This document shows positions 8,536 through 17,794 of a DNA stretch of 64,000 nt, in pieces. Under the pieces are notes generated by a model. That model saw only the letters and a list, made by a program, of their open reading frames with translations. It made no database searches and was not told where the DNA came from. Origin of the DNA: Rhodospirillaceae bacterium (GTDB lineage Bacteria > Pseudomonadota > Alphaproteobacteria > UBA8366 > Aestuariispiraceae); contig PAQY01000022.1 in assembly GCA_002709955.1 (NCBI GenBank), positions 124,001-188,000 on the forward strand, written 5' to 3'. Position numbers and translations under genes: made by a program. Every line of letters starts with the position of its first letter. Position 1 is the first letter of the stretch.

Positions 8536-10158
8536 ATGACCACCAAGATGGACGGGGAACTCCGTCAGAAATTTAACCGCATCAAATCCGCGTTTGAGAA
8601 AGGTCAATTGGACCGGCGCGGATTTATCGTCGCCGCACTGGGCGTCGGTGTCGCATCCAGCACGGTTTTCGGCCATGTTAAACAGGTTGAAGCTGCCACG
8701 CCTAAAGCAGGCGGGCGATATCGTCAGGCACTGACCGGCGGGGGATCGGGTGATACACTCAATCCAGCACAGATTCTTGATTCTTACATGATCAATGTCA
8801 GTTCCGGGATGCTGCGCAATAACCTGACGGAAATCGGGTCGGACAATCAGCTGACCAGTGAACTGGCCGAAAGCTGGGAAGCAACGCCCGACGCAGCACA
8901 GTGGACGTTCAAAATCCGCAAGGGTGTTGAATTTCACAATGGCAAGACACTGGATGCAACCGACGTGGTCGATTCAATCAATCACCATCGGGGCGAAAGC
9001 GATTCAGCGGCAAAGGGCATCGTTTCCGCCATCACGGATATTAAAGCCGATGGGGACACGGTTATTTTCACCTTGTCGGGCGGCAGCGCCGACTTCCCAT
9101 TCCTGATGTCCGATTATCACTTAGGAATCTGCCCATCCAAAGGCGATGGCACGATTGATTGGGAATCCGGCGTTGGAACAGGCGGATACAGCCTGGACAG
9201 CTTCGAGCCTGGCGTTCGCACCGTTGTGAAAAAGAACCCGAATTATTGGAAAGAAGGCCGTGCATGGTTCGATGAAGTCGAATCCCTGTTCATTGCCGAT
9301 GCAAACGCCCGCAACACCGGCCTGCAAACCGGTGAGTTGGACAGCATCACGAACCTGGATTTGAACACGGTCAGCCTGATGCGCATGGTACCGACGGTGA
9401 ATGTTTTCGAAACTTTCGGGAACAAGCACGCGACGCTGCCAATGAATTGTCAGGCCGCCCCGTTCAACAACAACGACGTCCGTCTGGCGCTGAAATATTC
9501 TCTGAATCGCCAGGAATGGGTGGACAAGCTGTTGCAAGGCCTTGGCGAAGTTGGGAACGATCACCCGATCGGACCGGCAAACGTCTATCGCGCCACCAAC
9601 GAAGAACTGCCACAGCGCCAGTTTGATCCGGAAAAGGCGAAATTCCACCTGAAGAAGGCGGGGATGGAAAACCTGAAGGTTGACCTGAACATTGCCGACA
9701 CTGCCTTTGAAGGCGCGGTCAACGGGGCACAGTTGTTTTCAGAAACGGCCAAACAATCCGGTATCGAACTGAATGTGGTGCGTGAGCCGGATGATGGCTA
9801 TTGGTCGAATGTGTGGCTGGTAAAGAACTTCTGCGGCAGCTATTGGGGCGGACGCCCGACCGAAGACTGGATGTTCAGCCAGGTTTATTCCAAGGGTGCT
9901 GACTGGAATGAATCCCGCTGGGAGAACGAGCGTTTCAATCAGCTGTTGATCGAAGCCCGCGCAGAGCTGGATTCGGCCAAACGCCGCGAAATGTATGTTG
10001 AAATGCAGACACTTTGTAACGAAGACAGCGGCAATATCATTCCAGTCTTCATGGCCTATACCCATGCTGCCAGCACGAAAATTGGTATGCCCGAACAATT
10101 GGCCAGTAACTGGGAATTGGACGGACATAAAAACGCTGAGCGTTGGTGGTTCAAGTAA
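8536..10158 (+). CDS. Peptide-type ABC transporter substrate-binding protein, Tat-exported
   Basis: A 540-aa extracytoplasmic solute-binding protein of the SBP_bac_5 (DppA/OppA) family. The ORF-track start at 8491 is replaced by ATG at 8536, preceded by AGGGAGTG. The N-terminus has a long charged region, then DRRGFIVAALG, a twin-arginine motif followed by a hydrophobic segment ending near VEAATPK. This suggests folding before export by the Tat pathway. Family blocks include LNPAQILDSYMI, LAESWEATPDAAQWTFKIRKGV and DVRLALKYSLNRQEWV. No permease or ATPase genes follow; a strong terminator lies 42 bp downstream. It therefore works alone here or with a transporter encoded elsewhere. Confidence 0.88.
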   Translation: MTTKMDGELRQKFNRIKSAFEKGQLDRRGFIVAALGVGVASSTVFGHVKQVEAATPKAGGRYRQALTGGGSGDTLNPAQILDSYMINVSSGMLRNNLTEIGSDNQLTSELAESWEATPDAAQWTFKIRKGVEFHNGKTLDATDVVDSINHHRGESDSAAKGIVSAITDIKADGDTVIFTLSGGSADFPFLMSDYHLGICPSKGDGTIDWESGVGTGGYSLDSFEPGVRTVVKKNPNYWKEGRAWFDEVESLFIADANARNTGLQTGELDSITNLDLNTVSLMRMVPTVNVFETFGNKHATLPMNCQAAPFNNNDVRLALKYSLNRQEWVDKLLQGLGEVGNDHPIGPANVYRATNEELPQRQFDPEKAKFHLKKAGMENLKVDLNIADTAFEGAVNGAQLFSETAKQSGIELNVVREPDDGYWSNVWLVKNFCGSYWGGRPTEDWMFSQVYSKGADWNESRWENERFNQLLIEARAELDSAKRREMYVEMQTLCNEDSGNIIPVFMAYTHAASTKIGMPEQLASNWELDGHKNAERWWFK

Positions 10159-10200
10159 TCACCATTGCAACGCCATTCGCAAGAATGACGCCCTGAATGG

Positions 10201-10233
10201 AACGACCCGGCTCTGTCCGGGTCGTTTCTTTTT
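10201..10233 (+). terminator. Rho-independent terminator
   Basis: AACGACCCGG, a CTCTGT loop, then CCGGGTCGTT forms a perfect 10-bp stem followed by TCTTTTT. It ends the peptide-type binding-protein transcript and isolates it from dnaB. Confidence 0.92.
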
Positions 10234-10364
10234 GGCACATAGCATACTAAACTCGTCTTCCCCCCGATATCCTTGTTATACACAGGGTGCGTTCGCGCAT
10301 GTTCTCCCTGCACGTTGGGGCGACTCAGGTTACAGTGTCCGACCCTACAGAAAGCAATTGCACC

Positions 10365-11921
10365 ATGGATCGCGCCGAACCAACCAAATCAGACACCGCC
10401 GCCAATAATGTGCGTCCCCTGCACGGGGATCGCGCCCAGACCGGCGAAGAGGCACAAAAGGCCTTTCGCCAGCCCCCCTACAATGCGGAAGTTGAACAGG
10501 CCCTGCTGGGGGCGATCCTGCGCAACAACCGCGCCTATGAGGCGGCCGCAGACCTGTTGCGCCCGATGCATTTTTATGTGCCGGAACATCAGCGCCTGTA
10601 TGAACATATCAAAAAGCTGATCGACAAAGGACAGGTCGCCAGCCCCGCAACCCTGAGCCATATCGCGCAAGGCGATGAAATCCTGCGAGAGGCCGGCGGC
10701 ACAGCCTATCTGTATGAATTGGCGACCAATGTTGTCACGGTCCTGAACGCATCTGATTACGCCAAAACAATCCACGACCTGCATCTGAAGCGGGAACTGA
10801 TCGGCCTTGGCGAAGACATCGTCAATGATGCCTATGACAATCAGGATATGGATTTCACCGCCGACAAGCAGATCGAAAAGACGGAACAGCGCCTGTACGA
10901 CCTAGCCACGACAGGGGAAGTGGACCGCACCGTCAAATCAATCGATTTCGCTGCAAAGGCCGCCCTGATGATGGCGGAACAGGCATTCAGCCGGGATTCC
11001 CATATCGTGGGGGTCACGACGGGGCTGCGGGATATTGATGACCGGTTAGGCGGTCTGCACAAATCAGATTTGCTGATCCTGGCCGGGCGTCCCGCCATGG
11101 GGAAAACAGCCCTGGCCACCAATATCGCCTATAATGCCGCATCGGCCTATAAAAAGATCGTAACCGACGATGGCCGTGAAATCGAAGAAGGCGGCGTTGT
11201 CCTGTTCTTCAGCCTGGAAATGAGCGCCGAACAGCTGGCCGGGCGTCTGATCTCCACCTGTGCCGGGGTGCCGTCTGACAAGATCCGCCGTGGCGACATT
11301 CAACAGGAAGAGTTTGAACGGGTGGTGGTTGCCAGTCAGGAACTGGGTCGCCTGCCGCTGTATATTGATGATACGCCCGCCTTGTCGATTACCGGCCTGC
11401 GCCAACGCGCCCGCCGCGTGAAGCGCCAATACGGCCTGCATCTGGTCGTGGTCGATTACCTGCAACTTCTGCAAGGCCCCCCGGAAAAGCGTATGGACAA
11501 CCGCGTCCAGGAAGTGTCGGAAATTACGCGGGGCCTGAAAACCCTGGCGAAAGATCTGGAAATCCCGGTTCTGGCCCTGTCACAGCTCTCGCGACAGGTC
11601 GAAAACCGCGAAGACAAACGCCCACAACTGTCTGACTTGCGGGAATCAGGCTCCATCGAGCAGGATGCCGACGTCGTATCCTTCGTCTATCGCCCGGAAT
11701 ATTATCTGGAGAAAGAAACCCCTGAACAGCGCCCGAATGAGGCCCCCGATAAATTCGAAGAACGCCGCCTGCGTCACGAGCAATTGCTGGTGGAAAAGCG
11801 CAATGTCGCGGAATTCATCATCGCCAAACAGCGCCACGGGCCGGTTGGCACGGTGGAACTGTTCTTTAACGGTGAACTGACCCTGTTTGATGACCTGGAC
11901 CGCCAGCATGACGGCTATTGA
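10365..11921 (+). CDS. dnaB: Replicative DNA helicase DnaB
   Basis: The hexameric helicase that unwinds DNA at the replication fork and recruits primase. The N-terminal DnaB domain starts with PPYNAEVEQALLGAIL. The RecA-like motor carries Walker A GRPAMGKTA, the FFSLEMSAEQLAGRL motif, Walker B LVVVDYLQLL, and the arginine-finger region LSQLSRQVENREDKRPQLSDLRESG. The ATG at 10365 (MDRAEPTK) is preferred to the track start at 10287, giving 518 residues; no strong ribosome site marks either start. A long charged segment near the C-terminus (EKETPEQRPNEAPDKFEERR) is typical of alphaproteobacterial DnaB. No replication origin was seen nearby. Confidence 0.96.
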   Translation: MDRAEPTKSDTAANNVRPLHGDRAQTGEEAQKAFRQPPYNAEVEQALLGAILRNNRAYEAAADLLRPMHFYVPEHQRLYEHIKKLIDKGQVASPATLSHIAQGDEILREAGGTAYLYELATNVVTVLNASDYAKTIHDLHLKRELIGLGEDIVNDAYDNQDMDFTADKQIEKTEQRLYDLATTGEVDRTVKSIDFAAKAALMMAEQAFSRDSHIVGVTTGLRDIDDRLGGLHKSDLLILAGRPAMGKTALATNIAYNAASAYKKIVTDDGREIEEGGVVLFFSLEMSAEQLAGRLISTCAGVPSDKIRRGDIQQEEFERVVVASQELGRLPLYIDDTPALSITGLRQRARRVKRQYGLHLVVVDYLQLLQGPPEKRMDNRVQEVSEITRGLKTLAKDLEIPVLALSQLSRQVENREDKRPQLSDLRESGSIEQDADVVSFVYRPEYYLEKETPEQRPNEAPDKFEERRLRHEQLLVEKRNVAEFIIAKQRHGPVGTVELFFNGELTLFDDLDRQHDGY

Positions 11922-11927
11922 TCGCCT

Positions 11928-12638
11928 TTATTGAAGGCTGCAGACATTTCCATTCTGGCGATAGGGGCGATTACAGTCCCATCCGTTTCCAGAATAATCC
12001 AGATGGGCATTTTCCGGCAGGATAACGGGAACGCAATCGTCCCGGGTTGCCCTGAACCCGCGATTGCACAGCCATCCGGTACCATCGGACCGTTCCGCCA
12101 GATACCCATTCTTTGGCACGATGATCTCTACGCAAGTCTCACCGGATTCACGATACCCGTACTTGCATTCCCAGCCGCTGCCATAGGCTTTGTCGACCAG
12201 ATAACCATGTTCGGGGATTTTGATCTTCTCGCAGGTGTCGCGCGCCGTGCGATAGCCCCGTTCGCATTCCCAACGCTCTCCTGACGAGTCCAGAAAGCCA
12301 TTGGCGGGCACCCGGATTTTCGCACATTGACCTTTGCTTTCGCGATACCCGTAATTGCATTCCCAGCCCGGCCCATAACTGGACTGAATGGCATAGGCAT
12401 GATCCGGTACCTGAATTTTCAGGCATGCCCCATTATCCAGGCGATACCCGTCATTGCATTCCCACCCGCCGCCATAGCTTTTCTCATGCGCATTCGCGGG
12501 CACGGGGCCAGTTTGGGCCAGCGACATGGACGACATACCACCAACGATTAGACCTGACATAAATATGGTCGTCATCAAAAAGGCAATGCTGCGCCTCAGC
12601 CCGCACAAAAGTGCAGACATCGCAAAAAGTGAAATCAT
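11928..12638 (-). CDS. Secreted cysteine-repeat protein of unknown function
   Basis: A 236-aa protein made almost entirely of six tandem repeats of about 35 residues after an N-terminal hydrophobic segment. That segment ends near MSLAQTG and probably serves as a signal peptide. Each repeat follows GWECxxGYR, about six residues, then a second cysteine and a (I/V)xxPxxxxL stretch, giving two cysteines per repeat. The last repeat ends in CSLQ at the C-terminus. The pairs probably form one disulfide per repeat in the periplasm or outside the cell. I do not recognise a named domain; the pattern superficially resembles short EGF-like or Sel1-unrelated repeats. It converges on dnaB with six bases between stops. 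Several internal ATGs precede the signal-like segment, so the exact start is open. Confidence 0.7.
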   Translation of the reverse strand: MISLFAMSALLCGLRRSIAFLMTTIFMSGLIVGGMSSMSLAQTGPVPANAHEKSYGGGWECNDGYRLDNGACLKIQVPDHAYAIQSSYGPGWECNYGYRESKGQCAKIRVPANGFLDSSGERWECERGYRTARDTCEKIKIPEHGYLVDKAYGSGWECKYGYRESGETCVEIIVPKNGYLAERSDGTGWLCNRGFRATRDDCVPVILPENAHLDYSGNGWDCNRPYRQNGNVCSLQ

Positions 12639-12686
12639 TAAATACCGCCTAAATTTTTGAAAACCCGGTTATCCCGGTAAATCCCA

Positions 12687-12812
12687 TTAGGATTTTGCAG
12701 GAGCAGCCGGCGCTTTTGGCGCTGTCGCCTTGGGGTCTGCGGCAGCCGGTTTTGCGGCATCAGCAGATTTCTTGTTTTCGGATGTCTGTGTAGAAAAGCT
12801 TTTAAAAGACAT
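12687..12812 (-). CDS. Small Ala/Pro/Lys-rich protein, 41 aa (not in ORF track)
   Basis: An ATG at 12812 is preceded by AAAGGAAAC, an excellent ribosome site, and opens a 41-codon frame ending in TAA at 12687. The product begins MSFKSFSTQTSENKKS and continues as a disordered tail rich in Ala, Pro and Lys. It has no hydrophobic segment. A perfect 9-4-9 palindrome lies 18 bp upstream. I do not know a function. A strong ribosome site, an upstream palindrome and an isolated position make this a more credible gene than the many antisense frames. Confidence 0.6.
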   Translation of the reverse strand: MSFKSFSTQTSENKKSADAAKPAAADPKATAPKAPAAPAKS

Positions 12813-12829
12813 AATTGTTTCCTTTAAAT

Positions 12830-12851
12830 ATGCGATAATTATTTATCGCAT
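12830..12851. promoter_or_regulatory. Palindrome upstream of the 41-aa ORF
   Basis: ATGCGATAA, TTAT, TTATCGCAT is a perfect 9-bp inverted repeat with a four-base centre. It sits 18 bp before the start of the 41-aa ORF in very AT-rich DNA. It may be an operator or a 5'-leader hairpin. Confidence 0.5.
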
Positions 12852-12954
12852 CGCTAATAAATGGGTGTTTTTTATTTTTTTACAACACAGAATAATTTTA
12901 TAATATAACCTCAATATTGTTTTTATATTTTGATTTTTATTTAAAAAACAGCAT

Positions 12955-13662
12955 CTAACGCATCGCCAAAGAAGCCCCGCTGATTTCCCGGATCAGCTTT
13001 CGTTTCATGGCCTGGGCATAATCCTGATATCCATTGGCCACCTCGACAAAGGAACCGGGTCCCTTGGCAACTTGGGTGCGATAGAATTCTTCCGGGTCCG
13101 GGTCAGAGCCCTTGATGACCAATCCGTTGACTGTGATATCGGTAAAATCAAAGGCGCGATAGGCGGATTCCGGCGGGAAACCCTCATTATTGACGCCGTC
13201 GCCAGCAACATCCACAACCTGCCTGGCACAGCGTTCGGGAACTTTCCGCAGATGAACCGCCGCAAAGCCCAACGCATATCCCAGTGATGTTGGATAGTCG
13301 GCATGCCCGCGCGGCGCAGCAGCGATGGTTTTCGCCACCCGTCCTATCGCGGCCAGACTGTCCAAATAGGTCCAGTCGACATGCACGATCTGGTTGGTGC
13401 GACCGCTCCATTCAAAGGCGGAGATCCACATACCGCCGCCCGACAGGATTGCGGCGACAACGTCTGGATCTGTCAAGGCAGAGGCCAAGCCGCGCGATTG
13501 AAAATCATGTTCCCCCGCATCGACGCTGGAAGAAACATCCTGCGCCAGCACCAACGCCAGGCTGCAGGCTTGGACGGGCAAACCAACAAAAAGCCAGCCG
13601 ATCAGGCCCACGGTCCCGGCAAAAATGCGTCTTTGGAAAACGGTTTTTGTCATCCATTGCAT
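12955..13662 (-). CDS. DUF1194 family von Willebrand-A-like secreted protein
   Basis: A 235-aa protein with an N-terminal signal sequence ending near VQACS, then ALVLAQDVSSSVDAGEHDFQ. The DxSxS pattern is the metal-ion-dependent adhesion site of a von Willebrand factor A fold, and the overall sequence matches the alphaproteobacterial DUF1194 family. The VVDVAGDGVNNEG stretch supplies the later metal-site segment (DxxG). The cysteine after the signal could permit lipidation, but the flanking residues do not make a clear lipobox. An AAGAGA box precedes the ATG at 13662. It is divergent from sulP. Function of the family is not established. Confidence 0.85.
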   Translation of the reverse strand: MQWMTKTVFQRRIFAGTVGLIGWLFVGLPVQACSLALVLAQDVSSSVDAGEHDFQSRGLASALTDPDVVAAILSGGGMWISAFEWSGRTNQIVHVDWTYLDSLAAIGRVAKTIAAAPRGHADYPTSLGYALGFAAVHLRKVPERCARQVVDVAGDGVNNEGFPPESAYRAFDFTDITVNGLVIKGSDPDPEEFYRTQVAKGPGSFVEVANGYQDYAQAMKRKLIREISGASLAMR

Positions 13663-13791
13663 TCTAATATCTCTTTTGCGGCCATCCCAAGTCTAAAAAA
13701 TATTGCGATGCAGCATTCGATCCCTCTATACACCACCCTTAGCATGCTCGCGGCGTCGCGTCATAACCCCTCCCCTAGAGTCAGGAACAAC

Positions 13792-15276
13792 ATGATCTCG
13801 CTCAGCGCCTATCGTGACCAATGGTTTGGCAATATCCGTGGCGACCTGCTGGCGGGTCTTGTCGTATCGCTGGCCCTGATTCCTGAAGCCATTGCGTTTT
13901 CGATCATTGCCGGGGTCGATCCCAAGGTTGGGCTTTATGCCTCCTTCGCGATTGCCGTTGTCATCGCCATTACAGGCGGCAGGCCGGGCATGATCTCTGC
14001 CGCGACAGCCGCCACAGCGGTGCTGATGGTGACCCTGGTGCGCGATCATGGGCTGCAATATCTGCTCGCCGCCTCTGTCTTGGCGGGCCTGATGCAGATC
14101 GCCGCCGGTTTCCTGAAGCTGGGGGCCTTGATGCGATTTGTGTCACGCTCTGTCATGACAGGGTTCGTGAACGCATTGGCAATCCTGATCCTGATGGCGC
14201 AATTGCCGGAACTGATCAATGTACCCTGGTTGACTTATGTTTTGGTCGCCTCTGGTCTGGGGATCATCTATCTGTTCCCCTATGTCACCAAGGCCGTCCC
14301 ATCGCCGCTGATCTGCATTCTGGTCCTTACCGGTATTTCCATATATTTTGGTCTGGATGTCCGCACGGTTGGCGATATGGGGGAATTGCCCTCGACCCTG
14401 CCGATGTTTCTGATCCCGGATATCCCCCTGACAGTGGAGACCTTCCTGATCATTCTGCCTTACTCTGCGGCAGTTGCGGCGGTGGGTCTGTTGGAATCGC
14501 TGATGACGACCAATATCGTCGATGACCTGACCGACACAACGGGCGACAAGAACCAGGAATGTATCGGCCAGGGCCTATCGAACACAGCCTCCGCCTTTAT
14601 CGGCGGGATGGCGGGATGTGCCATGATCGGGCAATCCATCATCAATGTGAAATCCGGGGGCCGGGGCCGCCTGTCCTGTTTTGCCGCCGGGGTGTTTCTA
14701 TTGTTCATGATCGTCGTTCTGGGTGATTGGGTGCGCCAGATACCCATGCCCGCCCTGGTCGCGATCATGATCATGGTGTCCATCGGGACCTTCAGCTGGT
14801 CGTCTATCAAGAATTTGCGCAGCCACCCGCGCAGTTCCTCCATCGTCATGCTGGCCACCGTTGTCTGCGTGGTTGCCACCCATAATCTGGCGATTGGTGT
14901 CTTTGTCGGTGTATTGCTGTCCGGCCTGTTTTTCGCCTGGAAGATTGCCCAGATTTTCCGCGTCACATCCCATCGCAGCACCGATGGAAAAAGCCGGACC
15001 TATATTGTCGAAGGCCAGGTCTTCTTCGCCTCTGCCGAGTCCTTTACCAATGCTTTCGATTTCAAGGAAGCGCTGGAACATGTCACCATTGATGTCAGCC
15101 GCGCGCATATCTGGGATATCTCCAGCGTCGCCGCCCTGGATATGGTCGTACTGAAATTCCGCCGGGATGGCGCGACCGTGGACATTATTGGCATGAACGA
15201 GGCCAGCGAGACCATCGTCGATCAGTTGGGCGTGCATGACAAACCAGGTGCCCTTGACCGATTGTTCGGACACTAG
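13792..15276 (+). CDS. SulP family anion transporter with STAS domain
   Basis: A 494-aa inner-membrane transporter. About the first 390 residues form the hydrophobic core with the SulP features [20 protein letters not shown] and a [15 protein letters not shown]-like helix. The C-terminal hundred residues form a STAS domain with [21 protein letters not shown]. SulP proteins move sulfate, bicarbonate or dicarboxylates. The ORF-track start at 13303 overlaps the divergent DUF1194 gene; ATG at 13792, preceded by AGGAAC, gives the expected N-terminus [11 protein letters not shown]. The universal stress protein gene follows 99 bp later, with a structured leader between. The substrate is not determined by the sequence. 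Confidence 0.9.
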   Translation: MISLSAYRDQWFGNIRGDLLAGLVVSLALIPEAIAFSIIAGVDPKVGLYASFAIAVVIAITGGRPGMISAATAATAVLMVTLVRDHGLQYLLAASVLAGLMQIAAGFLKLGALMRFVSRSVMTGFVNALAILILMAQLPELINVPWLTYVLVASGLGIIYLFPYVTKAVPSPLICILVLTGISIYFGLDVRTVGDMGELPSTLPMFLIPDIPLTVETFLIILPYSAAVAAVGLLESLMTTNIVDDLTDTTGDKNQECIGQGLSNTASAFIGGMAGCAMIGQSIINVKSGGRGRLSCFAAGVFLLFMIVVLGDWVRQIPMPALVAIMIMVSIGTFSWSSIKNLRSHPRSSSIVMLATVVCVVATHNLAIGVFVGVLLSGLFFAWKIAQIFRVTSHRSTDGKSRTYIVEGQVFFASAESFTNAFDFKEALEHVTIDVSRAHIWDISSVAALDMVVLKFRRDGATVDIIGMNEASETIVDQLGVHDKPGALDRLFGH

Positions 15277-15306
15277 TGTGGTGCATTTGCTTTAAAATAT
15301 GAAATG

Positions 15307-15350
15307 CTGGAGCATCTTGTATGCACTCATGCGACCGCATGAGGCTCCAG
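15307..15350 (+). promoter_or_regulatory. Nested hairpin in the leader of the universal stress protein gene
   Basis: CTCATGC, GACC, GCATGAG makes a perfect inner stem. Outside it CTGGAGC pairs with GCTCCAG; the 3' arms are contiguous and the 5' arms are separated by 12 bases. The structure ends 13 bases before the GGGAGGA ribosome site of the usp gene, so it could be an attenuator, an mRNA stabiliser or part of the sulP 3' end. Confidence 0.5.
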
Positions 15351-15374
15351 AACACTGACGGTGGGAGGACGAGT

Positions 15375-16223
15375 ATGACGAACATCATCGCCCTGGTGGA
15401 TGGATCAACCTATTCAGAAAGCGTCTGCGATCACGCTGCCTGGCTGGCCGAGCGTCTGGAGGCCTCAATTGAAATCACCCATGTTCTAGGCCGCCGCCAT
15501 ACGGAAAGCACACCGCAAAACCTCAGTGGCAATATCACACTGGGCGCGCGCAGTTCTTTGCTGGCCGAACTGACCGCGCTGGACGAACAACGCAACAAGC
15601 TGTCGCAAAAACGGGGGCGCGCCATCCTGGACGATGCCAAGGCCCGGATCGATGCCAAAGGCAGTGCGACGATCACCACCACCCTGCGCATCGAAGATAT
15701 CGTTGATACCGTGACAAATTCCAAGGCGGATATCGTCCTGTTGGGCAAGCGCGGCGAAGCCGCCGATTTCGCCAAGCTGCATCTGGGCTCGAACCTGGAG
15801 CGGATCGCGCGGGCCAGCCACCAGCCCCTTTTTGTTGCATCCCGCGCCTTCCGCCCGATCAAACGCTTCCTGATCGCCTATGATGGCGGGACCAGCAGCC
15901 TGAAAGCCGTCGATTATGTCGCCCGCAGCCCCCTGTTTCGCGGCCTGGACTGTACCCTGCTGACCGTCGGCGCATTGTCGCCAGAAGTACAGAAGCAACA
16001 GGATAATGCCCTGGCTATCCTGGCGGCTGGGGGCATCAAGGCCCAGGCAGATATCGTCCCCGGCCAGGCCGACTCGGTGATTTCAAATATTGTCGACAGC
16101 GAGTCCATCGATCTGCTGGTCATGGGCGCCTATGGCCATTCCCGCATTCGCACCCTGATCATCGGATCCACCACCAGCACCATGCTGCGTCTGTGCAAAA
16201 TCCCGGTGATGATGTTCCGATAG
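15375..16223 (+). CDS. Universal stress protein with two UspA domains
   Basis: A 282-aa cytoplasmic protein with two UspA domains. The first (about residues 1-145) begins MTNIIALVDGSTYSESVCDHAAWLAE; the second begins around KRFLIAYDGGTSSLKAVDYVA. The second ends with LVMGAYGHSRIRTLIIGSTT, which contains the G-(2)-G-(9)-G(S/T)-type ATP-binding loop; the first keeps a comparable VLLGKRGEAADFAKLHLGSN. The ATG at 15375 with GGGAGGA is chosen over the track start 15321, which lies inside the leader hairpin. Its position after sulP suggests co-regulation under ion or energy stress; that is inference. Confidence 0.9.
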   Translation: MTNIIALVDGSTYSESVCDHAAWLAERLEASIEITHVLGRRHTESTPQNLSGNITLGARSSLLAELTALDEQRNKLSQKRGRAILDDAKARIDAKGSATITTTLRIEDIVDTVTNSKADIVLLGKRGEAADFAKLHLGSNLERIARASHQPLFVASRAFRPIKRFLIAYDGGTSSLKAVDYVARSPLFRGLDCTLLTVGALSPEVQKQQDNALAILAAGGIKAQADIVPGQADSVISNIVDSESIDLLVMGAYGHSRIRTLIIGSTTSTMLRLCKIPVMMFR

Positions 16224-16301
16224 GAATTGCCCGCCTGCGCGCGCCTGACGCGCGTTTCTTAAGATGCCCCCAGCCCCCCCTAACACACACTCTTTCTCGT
16301 C

Positions 16302-16322
16302 ATCCCGGACTTGATCCGGGAT
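16302..16322. repeat. Short palindromic intergenic repeat (alphaproteobacterial type)
   Basis: ATCCCGGA, CTTGA, TCCGGGAT is a perfect 8-bp stem. This GTCATCCCGGACTTGATCCGGG motif is a very common intergenic repeat in alphaproteobacterial genomes. A degraded version seems to lie near 48552-48581. Confidence 0.65.
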
Positions 16323-16393
16323 CCAGGGCAGCAGGCACCGGGTGCAAGGTTGGCTCTGGGTTCCGCCAAGTCACGCGAAAAATTTAACTCTAT

Positions 16394-16499
16394 TCTCCTC
16401 CTGAGGAGGCGCGATAGCGCCGTCTCGAAGGAGCGGCGGCAAGCGCGGTGCCTACAGTGAGGTCACCCTTCGAGACGCGTCGCTCCTCAGGGTGAGGGT
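16394..16499. repeat. Palindromic intergenic repeat, copy 1
   Basis: The arms CTGAGGAG...GTCTCGAAGGA and CCCTTCGAGACG...CTCCTCAGGGTGAGG form a long imperfect inverted repeat of about 106 bp. The same unit is found at 51422-51525. Together with the shorter palindrome it fills the 380-bp gene-free stretch between usp and mnmA, where no protein-coding gene was seen. Confidence 0.75.
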
Positions 16500-16603
16500 G
16501 CACTGACCTTCCCCATCGTCGTTATCCAGAAACGACCCCACAGCCACGGCACCCCTGACACCACCCTTGCGTTCCGCCCCCCTTTTCCTATATCTCAGGC
16601 CTT

Positions 16604-17794
16604 ATGAGCAGCGCAGAAACCCTTCTCGCCGGATTTGACCCGGCCACACTCGACATGCCCGCCGGTGCGCGCGTGGTCGTTGCCATGTCCGGGGGCGTCG
16701 ATTCCTCCGTCACCGCCGCCCTGTTGAAAGAATTGGGCTATGACGTGGTGGGGATCACGCTGCAACTGTATGATCATGGCGCGGCGATCCAGAAAAAAGG
16801 GGCCTGTTGCGCTGGGCAAGACATCCATGACGCCCGCAATGTCGCCGACCGGATCGGCATTCCCCATTATGTGCTGGATTACGAAAGCGCCTTCCGCGAT
16901 GCGGTGATTGAGGATTTTGCCGATTCCTATGCACGGGGCGAGACACCGATCCCCTGTGTGCGCTGTAACCAGACCGTGAAGTTCCGCGACCTGTTGAGCA
17001 CCGCACGGGAACTCAACGCCGTCGCCCTCGCTACCGGCCATTACATCCGGCGCCAACGCCCCACAGACGGCCCCTCGGAGCTGCATGCCGCCGTAGACCC
17101 CGGCAAGGACCAGAGCTATTTCCTGTTCGCCACAACGCAGGAGCAGTTGGATTATCTGCGCTTCCCACTGGGCGGATTGACCAAGGCGGAGACCCGCCTG
17201 CTGGCCGATTATTTCGACCTGCCCGTCGCCGACAAGCCAGACAGCCAGGACATCTGCTTCGTCCCCGACGGCTCCTATGCCCGCATCGTCGAAAAACTGC
17301 GCCCGGAAGCCGCCCGCCCCGGCAATATCGTGCATCTGGACGGCACCGTGCTGGGCCAGCATGACGGCGTGTTGCGCTATACCATTGGTCAGCGCAAGGG
17401 GATCGGCATTGGCGGGCGCGCCGACGACACGGACCGGCTGTATGTCATCCGCCTGGACCCCGAAAACGCACAAGTCATCGTCGGCCCGCGTGAAGCCCTG
17501 GCGGTCAGCAGCCTGACATTGGGCACGGTTAACTGGCTGCACCCGTCGCGCCTATCCGATGGGCCGCAATCGGTGCTGGTCAAGATCCGCAACACCATGG
17601 CCCCGGTGCAAGCCACCGTCGCCACAACACCGCTGGGCGATGTCACAGTCGCCTTCGACCAGCCGCAATTTGGCGTGTCCCCCGGCCAGGCCTGTGTTTT
17701 CTATGCCCCAAATGACCAGGCACAAAGCCGCGTTTTGGGCGGCGGATGGATTTTACGGCAAGGAATGTCGACCCAAGGCAATGTCGCCGCTTGA
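16604..17794 (+). CDS. mnmA: tRNA-specific 2-thiouridylase MnmA
   Basis: A 396-aa enzyme that inserts sulfur at C2 of the wobble uridine in tRNA-Glu, -Gln and -Lys using ATP. The PP-loop [15 protein letters not shown], the first catalytic cysteine region [12 protein letters not shown], and the second catalytic cysteine in [11 protein letters not shown] are all present. The C-terminal RNA-binding barrel includes [10 protein letters not shown]. Length is typical. The tRNA promoter-like sequence overlaps its stop codon, and an elongator tRNA-Met follows 90 bp later, so the region is translational-machinery core. Confidence 0.96.
   Translation: MSSAETLLAGFDPATLDMPAGARVVVAMSGGVDSSVTAALLKELGYDVVGITLQLYDHGAAIQKKGACCAGQDIHDARNVADRIGIPHYVLDYESAFRDAVIEDFADSYARGETPIPCVRCNQTVKFRDLLSTARELNAVALATGHYIRRQRPTDGPSELHAAVDPGKDQSYFLFATTQEQLDYLRFPLGGLTKAETRLLADYFDLPVADKPDSQDICFVPDGSYARIVEKLRPEAARPGNIVHLDGTVLGQHDGVLRYTIGQRKGIGIGGRADDTDRLYVIRLDPENAQVIVGPREALAVSSLTLGTVNWLHPSRLSDGPQSVLVKIRNTMAPVQATVATTPLGDVTVAFDQPQFGVSPGQACVFYAPNDQAQSRVLGGGWILRQGMSTQGNVAA

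Noticed and set aside
13303-13791. N-terminal extension of the SulP ORF
   Set aside because: It overlaps the divergent DUF1194 gene; a good start with ribosome site exists at 13792.
16595-17542. 315-aa minus-strand ORF
   Set aside because: Antisense of mnmA, which has all family motifs.
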